From positions 1 through 64,000 of the forward strand of contig NZ_JASERL010000017.1 of NCBI RefSeq assembly GCF_030766935.1: 64,000 nt of DNA. Reading direction: 5' to 3'. Positions 60,665 through 64,000 of the stretch are shown here, in pieces. The notes under the pieces are model-generated. The model worked only from the letters and a program-made list of their open reading frames with translations, was not told the DNA's origin and did not search any database. How positions within the stretch are numbered: position 1 is the first letter of the stretch; the number at the start of each line of letters is the position of its first letter. This stretch comes from Streptomyces sp. KL109B. Its GTDB lineage: Bacteria > Actinomycetota > Actinomycetes > Streptomycetales > Streptomycetaceae. The position numbers and the translations under genes are program-made.

Positions 60665-61423
60665 TTGCAGTCGCCCTTGCCGTCGTCGCTCGCGTTCTCC
60701 CTGTTCGACCCGGACGCGGGGCAAGGCCTGCGACAGCTCGCCGAGTTGGGACTCGCGCTGGTGCTCTCCACGCTGATCGGGGCCGAGCGCGCGGTCCAGC
60801 AGAAGAGCGCGGGGCTGCGCACGCACACCCTCGTCGGGGTGGGCAGCGCGCTGTTCATGGAGGTGTCGCAGCACGGCTTCAACTCCGTGCTCGGCATGGG
60901 AGGCGTGGCGCTCGACCCGTCGCGGGTCGCCGCGCAGATCGTCTCCGGCATCGGGTTCATCGGCGGCGGACTCATCTTCGTACGACGCGACGCGGTGCGC
61001 GGACTGACCACGGCGGCGACCGTGTGGCTGACGTGTGCCATAGGGATGGCGTGCGGCGGCGGGCTGCCGCTGCTGGCGTTCGCCGCGACCGCCTGCCACT
61101 TCCTGGTGGTGCGCGGCTACCCCTGGTTGACCCGCCGGGTGCCGGCCCTGGCCACGGAGCGGCGCACGGGCCTGCACCTCGCCTACCGGGTCGGCTCCAG
61201 CGTCCTCACCCGTGTCCTGGAGGAGTGCACCCGGCGCGGCTTCCGCGTCGTCGAACTCCGTAACGACAGTGCCGACTGGGCGCCCGTAAGAGGGCGCGTC
61301 GGCACGATGGCCGTACGGATGGAGATCGAGGGCGCGTCCGACGTGCCGGAACTCGTGGCCGTGCTCGCGGAGTTGGACGGAGTCCTCGATGTGGCGTCAC
61401 TTGCGTCAGTGCCGGACGACTGA
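60665..61423 (+). CDS. MgtC/SapB-family membrane protein
   Basis: A 252-residue protein. The N-terminal 150 residues form the MgtC-type membrane domain with four or five helices: LGLALVLSTLIGAERAVQQKSAGLRTHTLVGVGSALFM (in parts) and QIVSGIGFIGGGLIFVRRDAVRGLTTAATVWLTCAIGMACG contain the family GAERx and GIGFIGxG blocks. The C-terminal 90 residues are a soluble ACT-like domain. Family members act in magnesium homeostasis or ATPase regulation. The TTG at 60665 is supported by AGGAGGGG about six bases upstream. Its 3' end is close to the convergent P450 gene. Confidence 0.9.
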   Translation: MQSPLPSSLAFSLFDPDAGQGLRQLAELGLALVLSTLIGAERAVQQKSAGLRTHTLVGVGSALFMEVSQHGFNSVLGMGGVALDPSRVAAQIVSGIGFIGGGLIFVRRDAVRGLTTAATVWLTCAIGMACGGGLPLLAFAATACHFLVVRGYPWLTRRVPALATERRTGLHLAYRVGSSVLTRVLEECTRRGFRVVELRNDSADWAPVRGRVGTMAVRMEIEGASDVPELVAVLAELDGVLDVASLASVPDD

Positions 61424-61443
61424 CCTCTACGGAGCGGTGCGGC

Positions 61444-62898
61444 TCACCTACGGGTGAGCTGCAGCCGCAGTCCGCGCGGCATCAGCGTCAGGCGCTCCGT
61501 GACCGCGAGCCGGTACCCGGGCTCGGGGTGCAGGTCGTAGCGGCGCAGCAGCAGGCCGAGCACCAACGTGGCCTCGTGCAGGGCGAACTGGCGGCCGATG
61601 CAGGCCCGGGCCCCCGTGCCGAACGGCTTGAAGACGTGGCCGGGGCGGGACCGGACCGCCTGCGGAGTGAAGCGGTCCGGGTCGAAGGAGTCCGGGTCGT
61701 CGCCCCACGCGGCCGGGTCGCGGTGCAGCATCGTCGCCAGGACGAGCGCCCAGGCGCCGCGCCGCATCGGATGCCTGCCGCCCAGCGTGGTGTCCGCGAC
61801 GGCCTCGCGCGCGAACGCGGGCGCCGTCGGCCACAGCCGCAGCGACTCGTCCAGCACGCGCCGGAGATAGCGCAACTTCGCGACCTGCTCGTACGCGGGC
61901 ACGTCCGCGTCGCCCCACACCCGGTCGACCTCCTCGCGCGCCTTCGCAAGCACCTCGGGGTTCTGCGCCAAGTAGTGCAGCGCGAAGGACAGCGCACCCG
62001 ATGTCGTCTCGTGCCCCGCCACCAGGAACGTGATGACCTGCTTACGGATGTTCTCCGGCGCGAGCCGCTCGCCCGTCTCCGGGTGCGCCACCTCCAGCAT
62101 GCGGTCGAGCAGATCACCCGTGCCGCCGCCGGAGGTGCGCCGCGCCGCGATCACGTCGTCGACCGTGCGGTTCAGATACGCGCGGTCCGCCGCGTTGCGC
62201 TTCTCGGCGCCGCGCAGCAGCACGGTCGACAGCAGCGGCGGCACCACGTTGCGCCGCTGCGCGAACGTCAGCGCGCCCACCATGGCCGTCACGAACGGAT
62301 GCGGCTTCTCGCGCTCGAACGAACCGAAGTCGTGCCCGAACCCGGTGCGCGCGATCGTCTCCAGGGTCAGCTTGGTCATGTCGGCCGGCACGTCCACCGT
62401 GCGGCCCGCGGCCTCGCTCTTGTCCCACGAGGCCATCAACTGTCCGGCCACGTCCAGCATCAGCGGGTGGTAGCCCGCCATCGCGTCGCGGCTGAAGCCC
62501 GGCGCCAGAATGTCGTGCGCCAGCTGCCAGTTGGGCTCGTGGTTGTACGCGGTGAACAGGCCGTCGCCCGCCATCGGGCGCAGATTGGCGACGCCGAGCC
62601 CGACGTGCTTGGCGAACCGCGACTCGTCGGCGAGCTCCGCCGCGAGCTCCGCGCCCCACACGAACACGATCTCCTTGCCGAACCCCTTGCGCCGGAAGAT
62701 CGGCCCGAGTTCGGCGGCCAGCTTCATCGAATCCTGCAACGGAGTGCGGACGTTCGCGCCCACCACGTCGCCGATCACCGGGACCCGCCGGGCGGGATGC
62801 GGTATCAGGTCCAGGCGCGGCCACCCCTGCTCGGCGCTGCGAAAACCGCGCGGCAGCGGAGCGTCCGCCGCCCGCGGCATCTGCGGAGTCGTCGTCAT
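61444..62898 (-). CDS. CYP102-like cytochrome P450, heme domain only
   Basis: A 484-residue P450. The oxygen-binding helix LVAGHETTSGALSF, the E-x-x-R in LDESLRLWPT and the heme-binding loop FGTGARACIGRQFALHEATL (Cys ligand) are present. The heme-loop and helix-L sequence closely resembles the heme domain of BM3-type CYP102 fatty-acid hydroxylases, but the reductase half is missing, so it must use separate ferredoxin and reductase. The ATG at 62898 is preferred because AAGGGAG lies nine bases upstream; another ATG three codons earlier is too close. It is divergent from a TetR gene, like the bm3-bm3R1 arrangement in Bacillus. Confidence 0.92.
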   Translation of the reverse strand: MTTTPQMPRAADAPLPRGFRSAEQGWPRLDLIPHPARRVPVIGDVVGANVRTPLQDSMKLAAELGPIFRRKGFGKEIVFVWGAELAAELADESRFAKHVGLGVANLRPMAGDGLFTAYNHEPNWQLAHDILAPGFSRDAMAGYHPLMLDVAGQLMASWDKSEAAGRTVDVPADMTKLTLETIARTGFGHDFGSFEREKPHPFVTAMVGALTFAQRRNVVPPLLSTVLLRGAEKRNAADRAYLNRTVDDVIAARRTSGGGTGDLLDRMLEVAHPETGERLAPENIRKQVITFLVAGHETTSGALSFALHYLAQNPEVLAKAREEVDRVWGDADVPAYEQVAKLRYLRRVLDESLRLWPTAPAFAREAVADTTLGGRHPMRRGAWALVLATMLHRDPAAWGDDPDSFDPDRFTPQAVRSRPGHVFKPFGTGARACIGRQFALHEATLVLGLLLRRYDLHPEPGYRLAVTERLTLMPRGLRLQLTRR

Positions 62899-62953
62899 CG
62901 TGTCCATCTCCCTTGCGCGAGTGCGCCGTTGGAACACCCGGACCACACTGTTA

Positions 62954-63005
62954 GACGTGGATTCAATAACGCGGCACAGTCTGAGCCTGTTATTGAACTC
63001 ACGTC
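62954..63005. promoter_or_regulatory. Long inverted repeat between P450 and TetR genes
   Basis: Arms 62954-62970 (gacgtggattcaataac) and 62989-63005 pair over 17 bases with two mismatches, separated by 18 bases. Both arms contain TTCAATAA. They lie between the divergent P450 and TetR genes and are the probable binding sites of that regulator. Confidence 0.8.
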
Positions 63006-63039
63006 AAGTAAGCGGTGTTGTGTCGAGTAGGGTGCGCCC

Positions 63040-63666
63040 ATGACCAGGGAGCGAGGGGGAACGGCGGCACCGGGGGAGCGCACCCGGCGCAGGCTGAGCA
63101 CGCAGGAGCGCCGCGAGCAACTGCTCGCCGTAGGGGCCAAGTTGTTCGCGCAGGCTCCGTACGACGACGTATGGATCGAAGAGGTCGCCGAGATCGCCGG
63201 TGTCTCGCGCGGGCTGCTGTACCACTACTTTCCGAACAAACGGGACTTCTTCGCCGCCGTCGTCCAGCGGGAGAGCGCGCGCATGCTGCGGCTGACCGCC
63301 GCCGTGCCCGGCATCCCGGTCCGCGACCAGCTCGGCACGGGCCTCGACACCTTCCTCGACTACGTCGTCACGCACGCGCACGGCTTCCGCGCCTTCCACA
63401 GCGCCGAGGCGGCGGGCGACCCGGCCGTGCGCGCCGCGTACCGGGAGGGGCTCGCCGCGCACGAGGCGCAGATCATGGCCGCGCTCGCAGCGGACCCGCA
63501 CATCGCCGACAGGCTTCCGGAACCGGCCGTGCTGCGCCTCGCCGTGCGCGGCTGGCTCGCGTTCCTGGTCGGCGTCTGCCTGGACTGGCTCGACGGGGGC
63601 GAGCTCGCGCGCGAGCAGGTGCGGGACCTGTGTGCGCGGGCGCTGGTCGGGGCGATCGGCATCTGA
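63040..63666 (+). CDS. TetR-family regulator (divergent from the P450)
   Basis: A 208-residue TetR regulator. The helix-turn-helix covers LFAQAPYDDVWIEEVAEIAGVSRGLLYHYFPNKRDFF (about 35-71, in parts), with a ligand domain of about 130 residues. By position it should repress the CYP102-like gene and itself, as BM3R1 does for the Bacillus P450, with a fatty acid or a similar amphipathic ligand as the inducer; the ligand is inferred. The ATG at 63040 follows a GTAGGG stretch. Confidence 0.92.
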   Translation: MTRERGGTAAPGERTRRRLSTQERREQLLAVGAKLFAQAPYDDVWIEEVAEIAGVSRGLLYHYFPNKRDFFAAVVQRESARMLRLTAAVPGIPVRDQLGTGLDTFLDYVVTHAHGFRAFHSAEAAGDPAVRAAYREGLAAHEAQIMAALAADPHIADRLPEPAVLRLAVRGWLAFLVGVCLDWLDGGELAREQVRDLCARALVGAIGI

Positions 63667-63735
63667 CTCGCCGGGCGTGCACGGGGTCGTAAGGGTAACT
63701 TGCAAGGCTTCCTGTCTAACTCGTACGGTGGCGGC

Positions 63736-64000
63736 ATGTCAGGAACCGGTGTGCCAGGAACGCAGTCAGCCACAGGGGGCGAGGGTTCGGGCGGCGAGCC
63801 GCCCACCGAGCGGATCGCCGCCGATCTCGCCACCGTCGTCGGCCGGCTCTCGCGCCGGCTGCGCACCGCGTCGCCGGACAGCCTGCTCACCCCCACCCAG
63901 CGCACCGTCCTCGCCCGCCTCGAAGGGGAGGGCCCCGCCACCACGGCCGCGCTCGCCCGCTCCGAGTACGTGCGCCCGCAGTCCATGCGGCTCACGCTCG
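63736..64000 (+). CDS. MarR-family regulator (5' part only)
   Basis: The window ends inside this gene. The first 88 codons encode a Gly/Ser-rich start (MSGTGVPGTQSATGGEG) and the N-terminal part of a MarR winged helix (IAADLATVVGRLSRRLR, LLTPTQRTVLARLEGEGPATTAALARSEYVRPQSM). The turn and recognition helix are visible, and the wing is missing. The rest of the gene and what it regulates lie outside the window. Confidence 0.85.
   Translation, partial: MSGTGVPGTQSATGGEGSGGEPPTERIAADLATVVGRLSRRLRTASPDSLLTPTQRTVLARLEGEGPATTAALARSEYVRPQSMRLTL

Overview
The window looks like Streptomyces chromosome. It is very GC-rich with strong third-position GC bias. It carries an S-(hydroxymethyl)mycothiol dehydrogenase, a DmdR/IdeR-type iron box, an actinobacterial ATP-dependent DNA ligase, a type III polyketide synthase, many GAF, PucR, ROK and TetR regulators, and frequent GTG/TTG starts. 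The order xylA / xylB / ROK regulator / secreted amidase / aldehyde dehydrogenase also fits a Streptomyces arm-proximal region. I saw no rRNA, tRNA, CRISPR array, transposase or phage gene.

Layout. 0.4-5.5 kb: aldehyde dehydrogenase with its GAF regulator, a Tat-type secreted amidase, and an acetamidase/formamidase preceded by a translationally coupled 37-codon ORF. 5.5-9.6 kb: xylose block, with a ROK regulator and xylB divergent from xylA. 9.6-11.5 kb: a small Pro-rich membrane protein and a secreted phytase/esterase-like protein. 11.6-23.2 kb: the most interesting region. It encodes a DUF1097 membrane protein, a cytosine-deaminase-like amidohydrolase, a second acetamidase/formamidase and a carbamate kinase, then a PucR regulator, an NCS1 nucleobase/ureide permease, and a coupled fdrA-DUF1116-DUF2877 operon. 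Together these read as a scavenging pathway for a cyclic ureide or nucleobase that ends in phosphorolytic carbamoyl transfer and ATP recovery by carbamate kinase.

23.2-31.2 kb: GabD-like aldehyde dehydrogenase, Nudix hydrolase, a two-component system overlapping an ABC exporter, a GAF protein and a DHA2-type drug exporter. 31.4-42.1 kb: KhtU/KhtT-like cation/proton antiporter pair, DNA ligase, glutathione peroxidase, secreted serine hydrolase, DedA protein, an alpha/beta hydrolase divergent from a MarR regulator with two operator-like palindromes, an orphan FetB-like permease, and the mycothiol formaldehyde-detoxification pair. 42.1-50.3 kb: anti-sigma-type ATPase, FMN glutamate-synthase-like protein divergent from an iron-boxed DUF2470 protein, acyltransferase, SDR/TetR/type III PKS row, and an MmyB-type regulator.

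50.6-59.4 kb: a DUF4032 kinase-like protein, then a carbohydrate operon (binding protein, two ABC permeases, 2-hydroxyacid dehydrogenase, DUF2264 protein joined by 4-bp stop/start overlaps) under a DeoR-HTH/LacI-sensor hybrid regulator. 59.4-64 kb: arylamine N-acetyltransferase, MgtC-like protein, a CYP102-like P450 with no reductase divergent from a TetR regulator across a long inverted repeat, and a MarR gene cut by the window edge.

Short tandem arrays with 6-23 bp periods are unusually common between these genes, and two neighbouring genes of the fdrA operon carry in-frame repeat expansions. Functions are inferred from motifs and gene order alone; nothing here was checked against a database.
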